Assembly (NCBI GenBank): GCA_014549065.1
Contig: JACDOX010000009.1
Span: 8,003,192-8,067,191 of the forward strand
DNA length: 64,000 nucleotides
Direction: 5' to 3'
Source: Cardinalis cardinalis
Lineage: Eukaryota; Chordata; Aves; Passeriformes; Cardinalidae
Positions 1 through 14,696 of the stretch are shown one piece after another; the stretch's first letter is position 1, and every line of letters starts with the position of its first letter. The position numbers and the translations under genes were made by a program. The notes below the pieces were generated by a model. That model was given only the letters and a program-made list of their open reading frames with translations, ran no database searches and had not been told where the DNA came from.

Positions 1-929
1 GAAAAGAGAAAAATCAAGAGTTATTTAGTATCTATGTGAACAATTTTGAATTTAATTTTTCTTTTTAAGTCTAAAAAATCCTGGTCAGAATGGGAGAATC
101 TAAATACAGGGAGAAATATTTCAGCTCTGCAAATCAGAGATGACAAGTGCTGTCTCATTTTGCCATGATGATTATAAGGTACACTAAAAATGATCAAATT
201 GCAGTTATGTTACCTGTCTGAAAAAATATCAGAATTATCATACAGGAAAATAAAATTATTTTGCATCTTTCTTCACAAAAAAATTTCNCTAGACTGTAAT
301 GATTTGGAAGGCAAGCTTTATTAATGTTATTTCTCTTTTATCAAATCTCATGTTTTAGCTTTTGTACCTTTAATTCTTGGTGTGAAATCAAGTGAGCCTT
401 CTGCACTTTGACCAAGTCCTTGTCTGCACTGGACAGTAACTAGCCTGAATTTAGTGGCTAGATCACTTCTAATCCAAGCTAATGTAGCAGTTAGAGAAAA
501 AGGTTTTAAAACAAGTCACTTAGTATCCCTGAAATAAAGCTTTGTTTTCCTAAAAGTGGGCAGGCCAACCATCAACCCCACCAGCCAATACCTGCTTAAA
601 CGTACCTACATATTTCCAGCTGCCTTTTCCTTTCTTTCATCTCCTTTCTGATGGAGGAAAGTGGGTGGGCTGACTGGCAGTCTGAGGGAGTCTGCCCATG
701 GCTAGAGAGCCTCCTGCTGTCCCCCAAGGGTTTACAAGGAGGTGCCTTGTCCTCTCACTGTCTGCCTTGTTCATTGTTGCATAGTGTTGCAATACTCCTT
801 CCCATCACAGTGGAAGTGTCTCATGTCAAATGCCAAATTAAATGTGTACAAAGCAGGGCAGTTTTAACAGTTTATTGCAGTGCATTGTCAATTTGATCAA
901 CACAAGTCATTCAGATAAACCAGATTTTT

Positions 930-953
930 CTAAAAGATCTTAAGATCTTTTAG
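930..953. repeat. Perfect 24-bp palindrome
   Basis: The 12-base half CTAAAAGATCTT is followed immediately by its exact reverse complement, with no loop. It contains two AGATCT hexamers. No flanking transposon structure is visible. It could be a chance palindrome or a dimeric protein-binding site. Confidence 0.7.
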
Positions 954-3559
954 CTCTAAAGAGGCTTTGCCACCTCTACAGTCTACTGGTTTTTTTTCAA
1001 GTCATACCCTAAGAATCTGTTTTAAAATTCAAGGACTGAAGACGACTCCTCATTTAATTTGTCCTCTCCCAGTGAGCTGGTGTTTAGCAGACAGCTGGCA
1101 GACCTGTGAGGAATTGCTTCAGTGCTCTCATTCTGATTTTTTCAGGCTTTTCTCAGAGATACTAGGACACTCTTCATTTCCAGCTTATTCTTTTGGGGTT
1201 TTGTATTGAGCTCGTGACCAAAGCACCAGAGTGACATGCAAAAGAGCACGGAGCAGCATGAGGAACAGCTGGTGTATGTTTATGCTCTCACCCTCTCCTC
1301 AGGGGGATGAGTGTGCCCAGCTGAATATTTTCCTTTGGAATTACTTTAAATACTGTGCTAAGAGAGAATCGAGGGTAAAAGAAATGATCTTGTTGTTCAG
1401 TGTATAAATAGTGAGTGTTGTTANGTCCCTATTTCCTTGCTTAGCCCAAGCACTGAGCAAGCTTCCAGAACCTGTCTGCTTCACAGACAGGCTTTACTCT
1501 TTGTAGAGATTGTGTTATGGATATTCTCTTTCTGCTGCTTTAGGGAGAAAAAGCTATTGTTTGTTTGGGTTGTTGGTTTTGGTTTTTTTTACTAGAATAA
1601 TATGAAGGGAAGCTCAAAAAAAATTGAATTTCTCTGTCTGCAGAGCCATAGATATCTGTTTTTCTGAGGAAAGTGGGTGNTCCTAAATACAGAGAAATAG
1701 CACTGCTATTTCAGTGAAGACAATGACAATTAGGCTTATCTATAGTACAACCTCTGTGTCTGGAACAAGATGAAAATTTGACAGGTGGCACCAGTGAGAA
1801 TTATCCTTTTGGAAATGAATGTTGGAGCCATTATGAATTGTCTGTGGCATCCTGTTTGGAGCAATAGAAGTGAACCAGAATGACATTACTTTCATTTTAT
1901 TCTCAGATACTTCTTTCTGTCAAAGGATATTTTCTAAGCTAAACCTTGTCTTTAATCAGGGAAAATTTTATTCTATTTTCCTTCTATTGTATTGCTATGG
2001 CAACACAACATGAAATGGCTGATTCTGAGCTGGCTATCATAAAGCTGCTTCCCTCATTGTGTCCAGTGACCAGCCTCTGTTCAGGGCTGTGCTCTCCCCT
2101 GAGTGTAGGGTCTGGTGCCTCCTGTTCCCTCGAGTGATGCTGGCTCACTTCTGTGCAGGAATCTGTGATGAGTCNGAATAACACTGTGGACATTTTGGCA
2201 TGTTTATACTTCCACGGGTACTGGGGCACACCAAGGACCTGTTAGCCTACAGCAGCAGCATGCAGCACAGAGCAAATCATGTCCAGGAGTGGTGTCACCT
2301 TCACACATGAGGGCTCCTGGCTCACAGGGGCTGGATGTTGCTCTGTCCAGTTTGGGCAGGAGCAGCAATCCCCCTGTGGCAGCTGAGGCTTCGCAGCTCA
2401 GCACTTACCTGTGTTTTTAGGCAAGCCAGTGCTGTCTGATGGAAGCTGTGCTGCTGCAGACATGCTCCTGTTGTTGCCAGTGATGGGCAGGTTAAGCCTA
2501 CCTGAGCTGCAGCTGTGCCTCTGTATTGACTTACCCCCCAAGACTTTTGTTTTTCCAGCNTCCCCTCTTTCCAGAGGAGGCCTGTAGTGCAGCACTGAGC
2601 CAGCACAACCTGACCTAGTTGTACTTACTCCTCAACAAATATTCTAGTAACCTGATGTTTCTATTCTAGAAGGATAATAATGATTCTTTCTGGAGTGAAA
2701 TTTTACCTGTAGCAGAATAATTACAGTGAATTATCTGGGGGTATGATTCCAAGGCACCAGTTCCCAGGCACTTGCTTTGAAGAATGTACCTCTGCAAATG
2801 TGAGAAGGACGATTTCTGACAATCTGCTATTGATTACAGAAAATTGTTTAGTTCTAGTTTCATCCTCAAACATTTGTCTCTCTGCTGCCTTGTTTTGGAA
2901 GATGAAGCTTCTCAGAAACTGAACAGTGGGTCTTATTGATATCAACTGTATTTTACCTAACAGCTCATTTACCTCTTTCCTCTCTGCCTGCCTCCCTCCC
3001 TTTCCTTTCCATGCTGCTGCTGGCAAGCTAATTAGGCTGCTCCCTCAAGAAAAATTCGTCCAAGGCCATAATAGCCATATCAGATGGAAGCTAGGATAAA
3101 ACTCTCCACAGTATAGCCTTATAAGTGCCTCTCAGCTTCCCATAATGTTTCTCTGCCTGCTTTTGCTTTGTAGGGAGAATTCTTTCATTGTCTGTTCTAT
3201 GGAAGTATTAGGTAAATTAATTAAAAGAAATTATGATGTGTGTTTCCTGAAATATTCTCCCTGTTTCTTTTTTATCCCACTTATTTATACATTTTAGGTG
3301 CTGAATCTCAAGCTTTGTCCAAAAAGCCCACATTGTATATTTCACTATCATTCCTTTTGTAAATCCTTAACCTTCTGTTAGACTAATATATTAAAATTCT
3401 TCAGACACGGAGTAGCAATGTTCTTAATCCCCAGTTCATTATCTTAATTAGATCTGTCTTACATTATCCCACNGTTTATTCTTGTTACTTTTAAGGTGAT
3501 CAGCCTTAGAAGAAAATGTGAGCAGAATTTAGTGAATTCTATTGTGGCAACATTTCTCT

Positions 3560-3760
3560 GATCTGGCTTTGAATCTTTCAGGTGTAATAATGATAATGCT
3601 GCTGGTGCTGTTAATTAAAAATTGCATTTGAATGGTATGAATATTCATTTTGGGGAATGAACACAGAATTAACTAAGGGGGCTAAAATGTCTTTAATGGC
3701 CCAAGGATGTGAAGTGAACCTGGCTCCCCATTAAAACACAAATGAATCATTAAAAATGAT
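3560..3760. promoter_or_regulatory. Candidate neural conserved element with POU-type site
   Basis: The stretch is rich in TAAT and ATTA homeodomain cores (TTAATTAA near 3611) and has an octamer-like ATTGCATTTGAAT at about 3621-3633. The perfect palindrome ATGAATATTCAT follows at 3637-3648. This palindrome resembles the MORE-type site bound by POU-factor dimers (family knowledge). The base composition looks like vertebrate conserved non-coding DNA, but conservation cannot be measured here. Confidence 0.3.
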
Positions 3761-6686
3761 GGAAATTCAAAATCCTCCCACCCTGCAAACTATTAGTAAA
3801 GTATTGCCCAGGTCGAGCCTGTNTTCTAAGGTGGCAACAGACATTAATGTTCATCCTTTAGTAACAAATTATATGACATATATTTGACATACAGCTCTGT
3901 CCAGGAGCTAATACCTGATGCTAAATCTCTAATAAATAATTTAGAAGGGCTATTGCTTATTTAAAATTCTCAAGTTAAAGTGCTGTATCTATAAGATCCA
4001 GGTCACTTTTAATAGCTTTCTGTGGAAGATCAAAATTGCTTTCCCAGAAAATGATTGTGACATCTAAGATGCTGTTGGGGAAGATACAGACAAGAAGAAG
4101 TGCTGAGACCTTTGATAATGAAGCTCTCTATACCCAAATTCTCTCTCAGGCAAAATGCAGGACTTTAATATTCTGGGCAGAAGTGTTAAAAATGTATCTT
4201 TGTCTTGTGAATAGCACCACTGAAAATATGAAAGTGGTGTCTGGTTTTGGGTTTTTTTCTGAATTTATTTGTTGTCATTTTTATCTGAACAAAAGAAACA
4301 TCAAATAATGAATACCTTTTTTAAAAGCTTATCTGGTACTGCAGGATGTTTAAAAAAATGAGACTACAAACTAGAGATAAAGCCTCTTTGGTGTAGGAAC
4401 GTTGTGTGAAGTTTAATGGGCATTTGGCAGGGAATATTTTNCTGGCTGTTAGCTAGTTGCCAAGGGGATTCACAGGATGCATGTTCTAGAATAAAATGCT
4501 CTGTGAATAAACTGGGGTCAGTTAAGGTAATTTGTATGGTGCTTTTGACTGGAGCACCAGGGTCTGGGCTTGCTGTGCAGTCAGAGATAAGTGCACTGAT
4601 GTGCACCCTCTCCTTTCTCACTCTGTGTGTAAGTCCTTCTTATGCAAGACNCTTCTCAGCTGAGGTCTGCACCTGATATCTGCTTGGGAGAGCCTAGGTC
4701 AACTCTTCACGTATCCCATGCAAGACAGAATTTGGCCTTCCCTTTGTGCAAGAGAGAAACAGAAATGTTGTGTCTTAGGGATTCAAGCTATATCATGAAA
4801 TAAAAGGAGGGAGATTTCACAGTGAGAACTCCTTCCTCCAATGCTTCTAAACAAGGATAGATAAAAGCAAAAGGATTCTGCTGACCCCTGTGTTTTCTTG
4901 CTTGTGGTGAAGAGGAGATATGGTAAGCTTTTNTCTGGGGAGGATGTAACAGGGACGTGGAGAGTATGTGATTAAGATTCTGTGTACAGTGGGGATCTCC
5001 CTATTAAGCTGCTCCGCTTCTACCCACTGGTAGTAGAAGGGACGTCTGTCCTTGGCCTTGCAGTTGTTTGTGGTCAAGAGGGCATCTTTTTGCTAGTCCT
5101 ATGTGGGCCTTTTGGAACTGAACTGTAACTTTCAAATAAAATCATAGGACTAAATAAAGGAAAAAAAGTAAAAAAAAGCTATTACCAATATTTAATCTGA
5201 TTTTTATTAGAAGTGTTGTTTTCTGCATATTAGGCTGAAGAAGTGTGATAAATAATTTAGGGTCGTTGTGTCTGGATACAGCACACATAAAAGCCAAAAA
5301 TCTCCTTGTTTGGTTTGTGGGGCACATTTAAGGTTCTTAACTACTGATGTCTTGTATCACTGAAGATGCTGTTGGGTGTGTGTGATTGCTGGTTCTGATA
5401 TGAGGACCACAGTGGATCTACTGCCTCCAGAACTACAGCTAGTTGATTCACTCTGGATTGTCTTTGACATTTTAGTCCTTATGCAAAGAATCTATCTGTG
5501 CGTCAAGACACTCATCCCTTTCTGAAATCAGATTCCTCAACGTCTACATATTAGCAGAGAGTCACTTAAGAAAATCTCTGCCCCAGCACATCAGTGCAAA
5601 NGTATGCCACTTGCAAACTCTATTGAACATAGTAACATCAAGGCTTAATTTGGGCTGCTAATTAGGCTTGAGAAGGAGACTGTGGCTGGACAGCAGCTGT
5701 GAGAGGAAAGAATGAGCAAACTCAGAGTTTTGTTTCATCTGATCATGTTTTTCACCCTTGTTTAACTATCTGGAAATTATTANGCATATGCTTGTGTTGT
5801 TCTTTAAAATTTATCCTGCAAGTGAGAAACTGCAGATAGTGAGAAAATGATGTTTCTTTCTTCCTCCATAGTTTTATCCCACTGTGAAGGCCAGGCTTGA
5901 GGTGATGGAGTACCTGGCCTTGCATTAGTGCAAGGTCTTTTCCTTGGTATTTCTTTAGAGGAGTAATCACATTAATTTATTCATGGAATGTCNTAGTGCT
6001 CAGTTTTGAGGAGGAGAATGTGCTTGTCTTTTGTACCCTGCTACTGCTTTGTATATTTTTGTGGAGCCCACGTGTCTAGTGCCTGATAGCTAATCCCAAG
6101 GATAGTGTGATTTAATAAGATGAAAGAATGATATGGCTGCATCCTGCCCATTATGCCCTTAGGAAAGAGATTTTTATTTGCTGTGAGATGTCGTTGATGG
6201 TGCTTTTGGCTTCCTTTCATCAAGTGACAATTGCAGTTTTAAGAGTACAGTACAGAGAGCCACTTTAAAACAAACATCTCAATTCACAAATAANGGAAGG
6301 AAAAAAAGTTGTGCAGCTGGAGGATGCTATTTCTTCTCAGCAGCTGTCATTGAAAGGCATGTGAATGCTCTAGAAGTCAGGTGTCATAAATGCTCCATCC
6401 AGAGTATGTCACGTGCTTGGAAATATCATATGAAGTGTTGGGAAGAAGTTTCTGAACATATTAGAAGTGTCTAGACAAGCTGGCCTTGGAATTTGCTATA
6501 TTAAAATTTTAGGGAAGGAGGAATTAATATAAGTGAAATCTACAGTGAAATAGCAAAATCTCTATTTTTACCATAGTCACAGAGCCTTTTTTTGTAACTC
6601 AGANCAAAATGTTTGACTTTGGTAGGAAAAAATGTTCATGACAAATTCTCTGCCCTTTTCTTGGCTCTCCAAATCTTTAGATGTAC

Positions 6687-6699
6687 CCACNAGGGGGCA
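6687..6699 (+). promoter_or_regulatory. CTCF-like core motif
   Basis: CCACNAGGGGGCA fits the vertebrate CTCF core (CCASYAGRKGGCR) at every readable position. One base is N. It reads on the + strand. CTCF sites of this form act as insulators or loop anchors (known). Occupancy is inference. Confidence 0.5.
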
Positions 6700-9600
6700 T
6701 CTGTACGTTTTAAAGACAGATGCATGCATGCAGTGTTGGTCATGAGAAAAAAACACTATTCCAATATAAGAAGAGGTTTTGCATTAGAAAAATATTATAC
6801 AGTGTGCCCACTGTATGCTCTATTAGCAGCTCCCAAACTTTTTTGTTTTATGTCTTTCTCATTTCTTCCCCTTCTTCACTGGTGGCAGATGTCGTCACTG
6901 GGATAGAAGAAAAGAAGAACAGCTGAAGCCATGAAGAATATCTGGCTCTTTTCACTTGATTCACACTCCTGGGTTCAGACTCCTGTCTTCTTCTAACAGG
7001 TCCTTGTTGGAGGAGGGCAGTGCTTGACAAGGCTGATGTGTGTAGGTTGGNTGGGAGCTTTGGCTCTATGCAGGATTCCAAGTCCCCACTATGAGGTACA
7101 TGAGGTACCCCAGATTGCCTGTGGAGTTGTTCCCAAGTTTGCATACAGTTTGGTCTCCAGAAAGTACACGGGTGCTGAGTTGTAGTCATTTTGCCCTCTC
7201 TTTCTACAATGTATTCAATGTGATCTGTGCTTGACAGCAGCTGCGCTACCTATGTATAGGGGCACTTAGTAGGAGTCACTATCAAAACCATGAGCTAGAG
7301 AATTGTTTACGTCTGATGCCTGGTGACAGCTGGGGCAAGGAAAGGGTGAGGTTTGAATNTGCTCTCTTTGGCCTTGGACTCTGGTATTAACATACAGGTT
7401 TTCTGTAATGTCCTGTTCCTTTTCAGTTGTCACTGGCTGGCTTTCTCTGCGTATCATTTCTGTCAACTATTGAAATCAGAGTGTCTCTTCCTATTCCAGC
7501 TGGCAGTTGCCAAAGCTGTGTGAAACAGAACTGGATATACAGAAGAACACTTTTCATTTGTTTTTGTGTCAGGTGAAAATGTAACACTAGAAACCTAGGG
7601 GTGTTTATTGATGCAGGGGACACCAGACACTGAGTGCTGGAATTCTGCTCAAAGGAAGCAAGACAGATGGGAAGAGAAAAAAAATCCACACCTGTCAAGT
7701 GTCACATCATCGCAGGTGAGTCTAAAGAATAAAAGTAGCATCTTCTTCCAGTATACTAGTGCCTCTGCACAAGAAGTCCTTTGATAGCATATGCCTGTTG
7801 TTCATTTAATAGATTTTTTAAATGAAGATTATGGAAAATTTATATACAGTATGCCTCACTGCATTGAGTTAATACCAGATTTTATAAGGTGAGGAGTACT
7901 GGACCCCACTACACCAGTCTCCCTTCTGTATTTGTGGCCATAGGAGATTGAAAGGGTTGAGATCAAGGCCACCAAGGAGAGTGGAAGCACCCACAACATC
8001 TTACTCAATTTGCATTGAAGTTGTCAACTAAGTCCATGAATATTGTGGATTCCTGGAATAGTAATCTGCATAATAGTCTCCTAAGGAAAACTTGTGATTT
8101 CACTTCGTGTCTCATCAGGTGATGACTGGTTCATGATTGACTTCTTTTTGATATTTCCAAGAGCTCTTCTATATCCCATAAATCTAAATGTNTTTGTAAT
8201 TGATTGAAAAGTATTTCCCATAGATTCAAGCATAAGATTTGTTTCCCAATTTGTATGAACTGCAGAGAAATACCCTGACTACTTGACTGGTCTTACAATT
8301 TTCTGTAACATACTTGTATTGAATGTTGAGAAAAATGTGACTTTTAAGATGAAAGTATGGTTTGATTTTTAAAAGAGTAACAATGATGGGAAGAAGGGGA
8401 TACACTGTTGTCTATCTTTAGAATATAATGAGAACAGGCTACATTTGTATTATTTCCTGGGCTTAAGTTTCATTACAGTTATTTTCCCAATGAATACATT
8501 GCATGGTGTGCTATTTCCTCTTTTCATTACCATCTTTTTCATGCAAAGGCAGTTATGGAATCTTAATGATTCTGTTATTTAAACCTTTTTGATAATCTCT
8601 GTGTTTTGAACGACCTCTCTTTCACCTCTTCCCCAAGGTTGCTGAAATTGGGACTAGGAGTTGCTTTCAAATCAAATTACCCACCAAAGAAAAGGGCAAG
8701 GTAGATAGTTATTGTCACAATTACAGATATTATAAAAAGGATGAGGAAAAAAAAGGAAGTCTGAAACTGAACTAGTTTTCCACAACAAAGCTGGGAAAAT
8801 AATAATTATTGTATGTGAGTCTGATTCAAAATTCACTGAAAAGCATGGATCCCTACATACGAGATTATTCAGGCTTCAGACTNTATCAAATCAGGGTTAG
8901 TTCTGGATTTGGGGTAAAAAATAACTGTCTAAACCATTGGTAAACACTGAAAATGTGATCTTTAAAAGTTTTCTCATCTTGAAAAATGTACAAATGTGGT
9001 TGATCATGTGCTTTTGAAATATTTCAGGAATGTTTATTTATAAGACTTCTTTGTATTCAAATGAGAGGAGAAGAATAGATCCCCCACATTAGGATTCAAG
9101 GTGCTGGCTGTTGATATGAGTGAAATGGGCTGCACACTGCTTGGGACCCATAGTCCATGTGGGAAAATTGGTATGTGGAAAGTACTTGTAAAACCCCAAA
9201 TATTTGCATCCAGAAGTTACCACACAGTTTGACTGAATGGACTCTTCCAGCCAAACAACTCTCACCATTTAAAGACATGACTGAGTGGTCTGTAATGCTT
9301 CACAGACATCTGAGATAGTCAGCCATGATCATTATATGATAAAAGTCAAGATTAAGGACTCAGTACTTTCAGTATCACTATGACTTGTGTGTGTGCACTG
9401 ACCATTCTAAATGGTAAATACACTTCCTTCTCATGCCCTGTACTTTCCATTAGGGTTGTTTTCCTTCGGTGGGCAGGGAGCTCGCATGACAGACTCGTGG
9501 GATGTGCAAAAACAAAGAACAAATATAGGCAAAGGATTTACCTGCAAAGAAATTGTAGAGAGCAGGGTTGCTATATTTACTCACACTCTCCAATCTTCAT

Positions 9601-12600
9601 CCAAATAAATAAAGTGGTGTCANGGGGCATGCTGCAATACTGATAATGAGTTTTATATTCATTCAGCCTAAGAAGCTTCAACTGATACAGTTTGTCTGTC
9701 AAATGGATTTAAAATTGTATTGTCTCTGCCTTGCTTTCTGCACTGATTGCTTTTGTATTGCAGCTCCATGCCTCAATAGACACTTTGATTGTCTATATCT
9801 GTCACTTTGTTCACAGGAGTCTCCCCATAATCTATAATATGAAACCCTTTGTTTTAATACAAAAACTCAACATGTGCTTCTATGAAGATTATTAACTTAG
9901 GGAGATGGTGGCCAAAATTATATTTTGCTGTCTATCCTTGNTTTTGGGTTGTTTTGTTTTCTGTGTACATTGAATGGTAGGCAACAATCCATTTAGTTCA
10001 AGATCTCAGCTTAGTGACAGAACCATTTCAGAAGGGATGTTGCGGCTACAGCTGCAGACACTTCCACAGGTTTGATTACCATGCTGCACACAGGGATAGT
10101 AATGAACCTTGGCTACCCTTGGCTTAACTTTTATTTTAAATTCATAAGATCTGAATCCTAACTTTCATCACAGAGTATGACTGCAATTTAACAAGTCTTT
10201 TAAGCATGTGTTCCATCTCAAATACATTACCTTAAGAATGAATGATTTAATCCTGACACAATGATTGGGTATATGTCCTATACCAAAGCATTGTGTATTG
10301 TTATAAAACCCCAATGTCTTTGGATAACACTGCTCTGAGGAGGCCTACTTGGGTACCAAAAGCACCACGATCATCCTAATAAAATGGTCTTTCTAATGTT
10401 AAATTACCTTTAGCAAGTGAGTTGAAACTGCTGTAAATATTATAGATATATTCTCAATCAGGATGAGGATTATCTGTCTGACTCCAGTATTTATACCTTA
10501 GGTATATACCTTAATATATACCTTAGGTGTCATTCTGGACTTCTGCCGTTTCTTCTNAATAGGACCAAATTTCACTTTTAGTGTATCAGAATACACTGGT
10601 TTATTNTGCTAGGCCCTGGATGTGAGCTTTCAAATACATACAGTATAAGAAACCTAACAGAACACTAACTCCTTCCTTAAAGAAAGGTGATATCTAAANA
10701 AACACTACCATACACTGAAGTGGAAGCATAAACTAGAAATCATACATTTCACATTTAAATATTTTTTGCATATGCTAGCACTGCAATAAGGTTGTACAGA
10801 CTTTAAAACTTATTAGAGCACATTGTTTNCTTGTAGGCAGAGAATAACAGTTCATATTTCTGAGGGCACTAGGTCTTCTGATTTCNATATGCTTCTGAGC
10901 AGCCTCTAAGCATCCACTGAAACACCAGAGAATTAGGTTAGTATTAGGCAAACATATTAATGTCCAGAAAAGCAAAATTGTACACACTAGATGTCTTTAT
11001 TAGTTCCTTTAAAATTGGAGCTTTAAAAATTACTAACAAGAAGATTAGAAAACAAGAAGGAGATAAAAAATAACTTACAACAAAGATTTTCTTTTCCAAA
11101 TTCATGTCAGGGAGTAGCATTTATAACTGTTAATCCTTTATTTTCCTTCCTCCTAACTAAATTCAGTCATCGATTTAACTCAAACTTTAGGATTTGCATT
11201 TGAGCTTGATGGCAATAATAATAAGTGAGATAAATCAAATTAATATCCTTGCAGATACAGTTAGTTTAATAACTTTGCCATTTCCATTCCCTTTTTATCT
11301 GCATTATCACAATTCGATAACATACTACAGTAAACCAACGCCTCAATGAACTTCTTTCNGTGCCCAGCGTGGAGAGATTAGAATTTCTAATTTTATTGCT
11401 CAGATTGTCATATCTTGCTTTATATGGCACCTTTTATTGCAAAAGGAAGCCAGATGTTATGATGTAAAGAGGAATTATTTTTTTCGGAGTTTGTATGTGT
11501 GTACTTGTGGGGTGAAACAGAGACCTTTGTCAAAGCAACCAGCAATGTCACACAGCAATTAAACAGAATGGCCAGAGAAACTGGAGCAGGGTGTAGTAGC
11601 TTTCCTGGGATCTTGGGGCTTCCACAACAGACAGGACATGTACTCAAATACAGAGACATCAATACCTGTCTGTGTTCAGGGGGTTTTCATACTTACACAC
11701 CTTCACTGAGAGCTGCTCTGCTTTTATGATCTCAGTATTTGGGCTTTAGGAGGATGGAATAGGAATGATCTGTGGAGGACAAATCTACTTTTTAACCTAG
11801 GGCNACTGAGCAGGGCTGTAAAGCTCCTGTTGCAGCCAGGAGCCTCTCTGCCTCTCCTACATTCTCTCTGCATTCTCCTTGTGGAGTTACTGGATTCCAG
11901 TAAGGACAAGTCACAAACTCGTCAAGATGATCTCTGTTAGGTGTCACAAAGAGCTTTTCTGTGGTATCTTTTATATCTCCCAGTGTGAACCAAGTGCCAT
12001 TTCATACATATGTATATCCAGAGGCACTCCCAGCTAGGATGTCCTTCTCAGCATAAAGGACAGGTGTCTGAGGGAGTTGTGCAGCAGTAATTGTGCTGGG
12101 TCAGCAATCTCTTTAACACTTGCTGTTTAAGCCACTGTGTCCGTAATTGTCCTCTGTGTGTTTACACAAAAGATTAATATATACANGTACAAACCTTTCA
12201 AGCCCATGTGTGGGCTGGTTAATAGTTTACCAAGTGTTATCATCTACCTTGGTCCTCCCACTTATCCTTCTTGGGGCTGCCAAGTGTGCCTGGAGCAGTT
12301 TTTAATGGAAGGGTTATTCATTATATTAATAGCTAGTGCTTTTGTCTTCAGTGCTGTTCCAGATGCACTAGAAGGGAACAAGCCATTTGAAGGAAAGAAT
12401 TTCAGTCCCTCACTCCTTCCCAAATTTCAGNGTGACCATGGTGAAATATACCTGGCTTTGCACATGTGGTTGGGTTCAGTTCTGAAGCTGNATTGGCTCT
12501 GGGAATGGAGTTGACAAATCTGACTTAGATGCCTAAGGTATGGGGAAATTTAAGACCCTGAGAAAGGGATTCCTTTTTCTTTATGCCTCCATGTCAACTC

Positions 12601-13728
12601 ATTAGAACNGATAATTACATGCTTTTCTTCTTTGAAGGTACAGAGAAAGGCTGGAGAGAACAATAAGTGCCCATCTCTTACATAGTGTCTGGGAGATGAA
12701 AGTGTTCCGTCAGAAAGCAGAAGACCTGGGTAAACAGATTATAGAGGTGTTTATACATTTTTGTCTTGATAAAGAGGAGCAAAGACACAAAATAAGTCAG
12801 AAAGTAATATTCATATAGAAGACTGAACATGCTGTAGTTTTTTTGTGATTAATTTCAGTAGTTTTTCAATGAATGCAATGTCACAATTTATTACTTTTGG
12901 TGTAAATAGGCTTTTTNATGCAGCAGTAAGAGACACAAAAGCAATACTTTTTATACGAATATGACTCCAGAAACATTAGAATGTTACTGTGCTCACGTAC
13001 ACTCAGCTGAAATGGTTTTGGTTTCATCAAGNCCCTCCTGAGGTAGCTCTGACAGGCTATTTAACTCTGCAGAGCTCTGTGACAGCTGAAGCTAAACACA
13101 TTCAGCTTTGTAAAAGACTTTAAGCATACCAATAATGGAAGAAATGGAAACCAAAGAATTGTAGATGTAAAAACAATAAAAAACACCNTTTAGGATTTTC
13201 TAAAGGATTGTTAATATCCTGGTTAACGTTTCTTAGGACTTTTGGGTTTTTTCCTGCCATACCTTCTTTCCTGTTTTAGGATTTTGGGGTTTTTTTTGCC
13301 ACTTCTATTAGAATGTTGCTTGTAAAGTCCATTTTTAAATATCTCGTCCTTTTACCTTTTCTCTGTGTTGTTTCTATTCTCCATCCTTTCTTTAAATTGA
13401 GGCTAAAAATAGTTAAGTGTAAATGTCTCAGGCAGTGACTTCCACTNTTTTCCTGGGGAGAAGCCATACATTGCCCTGAGACATTTCTGTCTCACAGGCA
13501 GGGTCTCTTTTTCCATATATTTATTCCATGTTGAAAATAAGTCAAAAACAGAGTTCATAAATTAATGAGAATTCATAAGTCTACTTNAAAATATTCTCCA
13601 GGCCATCACATNNGATCCAAAATTAAAATATGAAGATGTTTCAAAANTCTACATAATTTGGAGATTGACTCTAGAATAAACACCAGGAAATGCTTTCCCC
13701 TTCCTGGCCAAATACCACAAACACTTGT

Positions 13729-13754
13729 ATTCATAGAATATATGTTCTATGAAT
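13729..13754. repeat. Short perfect hairpin
   Basis: ATTCATAGAA and its exact reverse complement TTCTATGAAT flank a 6-base spacer. No mobile-element context is visible. Confidence 0.6.
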
Positions 13755-14676
13755 TCATCTTGACTTTGCATGTGTTTCAAAACTTTTAAATTTTGTTTTT
13801 TAAAACTTAAAATTAATTAAACTTTAAATAAAAATATTTGAGCTTGAGAGAAAAGATAACATAACAGAATTGCATTTAATACTGAATTTCTCTTATCCTA
13901 GCAGTGTGNGGCTTAGACAAGCTACACTGTCCCCAAAAGGGTAATAACTTGATAAATATCCACTGCTTCACAGTTTGTGATCAGTCAAGGTAATACAAGT
14001 TCACAGAATGAGGAATAGCTTGATTGGTACCTCAAATTTTTCCTGAAGAGGTTGAAAACCACATGCTCCTCTCTTTTGACCCCATATGAACCTATTGATT
14101 TATATAAAGCCTTCTCTGAGCCTCCGTGGTCTGAAAACATCAAGGGAGTTCATATGAAACGTATTTTGATTTGGATGATGCTCTTTGGGGACTTAGCTAA
14201 ATGGATTTCCTATGTATTTGATATGGCCTGAAAGGATGGATATTTGAGCACTTATTGTGGATCATCTAGAGTTAAGAAACTGCTTATATGTTGTANCTTG
14301 GTTGTAGGTCTGAGCTTTTTGATTTGGAAACAATCAGAGATCTCACTGAAGTTCCTGGGCATGACAATCACTCTCTTTTAAGATAAATGAGGACAGTGAA
14401 GTGATAGTAGATGTTAAGCAGCAACTGACACAGTGGAATTGCTACTATGAGCACTGACAGCAGATCCCAGCAGCTGCAAATTTCTGCAAAGCAGTCTCAG
14501 AGCCTAAGGATATCATACATAGAGCAGAGAATCAGCAGTCATGAAAAAAAACCACAGAAAGGACCAGGAAAACAGGTAACAGAGAAATATATGTGGCATG
14601 ATGGAAGGAAAGCCAAAGGGGATAAAAACAACTTTTGGGGCAGAATGATTGTTAAAAAGACAGATTTAGAGTGCTT

Positions 14677-14696
14677 AAAAAAAAAAAAAAAAAAAA
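14677..14696 (+). repeat. Poly-A run (20 A)
   Basis: An uninterrupted run of 20 A residues. The DNA before it is not a SINE or processed gene I recognise, and no target-site duplication was noticed. It is a simple repeat or the tail of a decayed retrocopy. Confidence 0.7.

Noticed and set aside
14400..14696. Possible processed retrocopy before the poly-A run
   Set aside because: No recognised parent gene and no target-site duplication.
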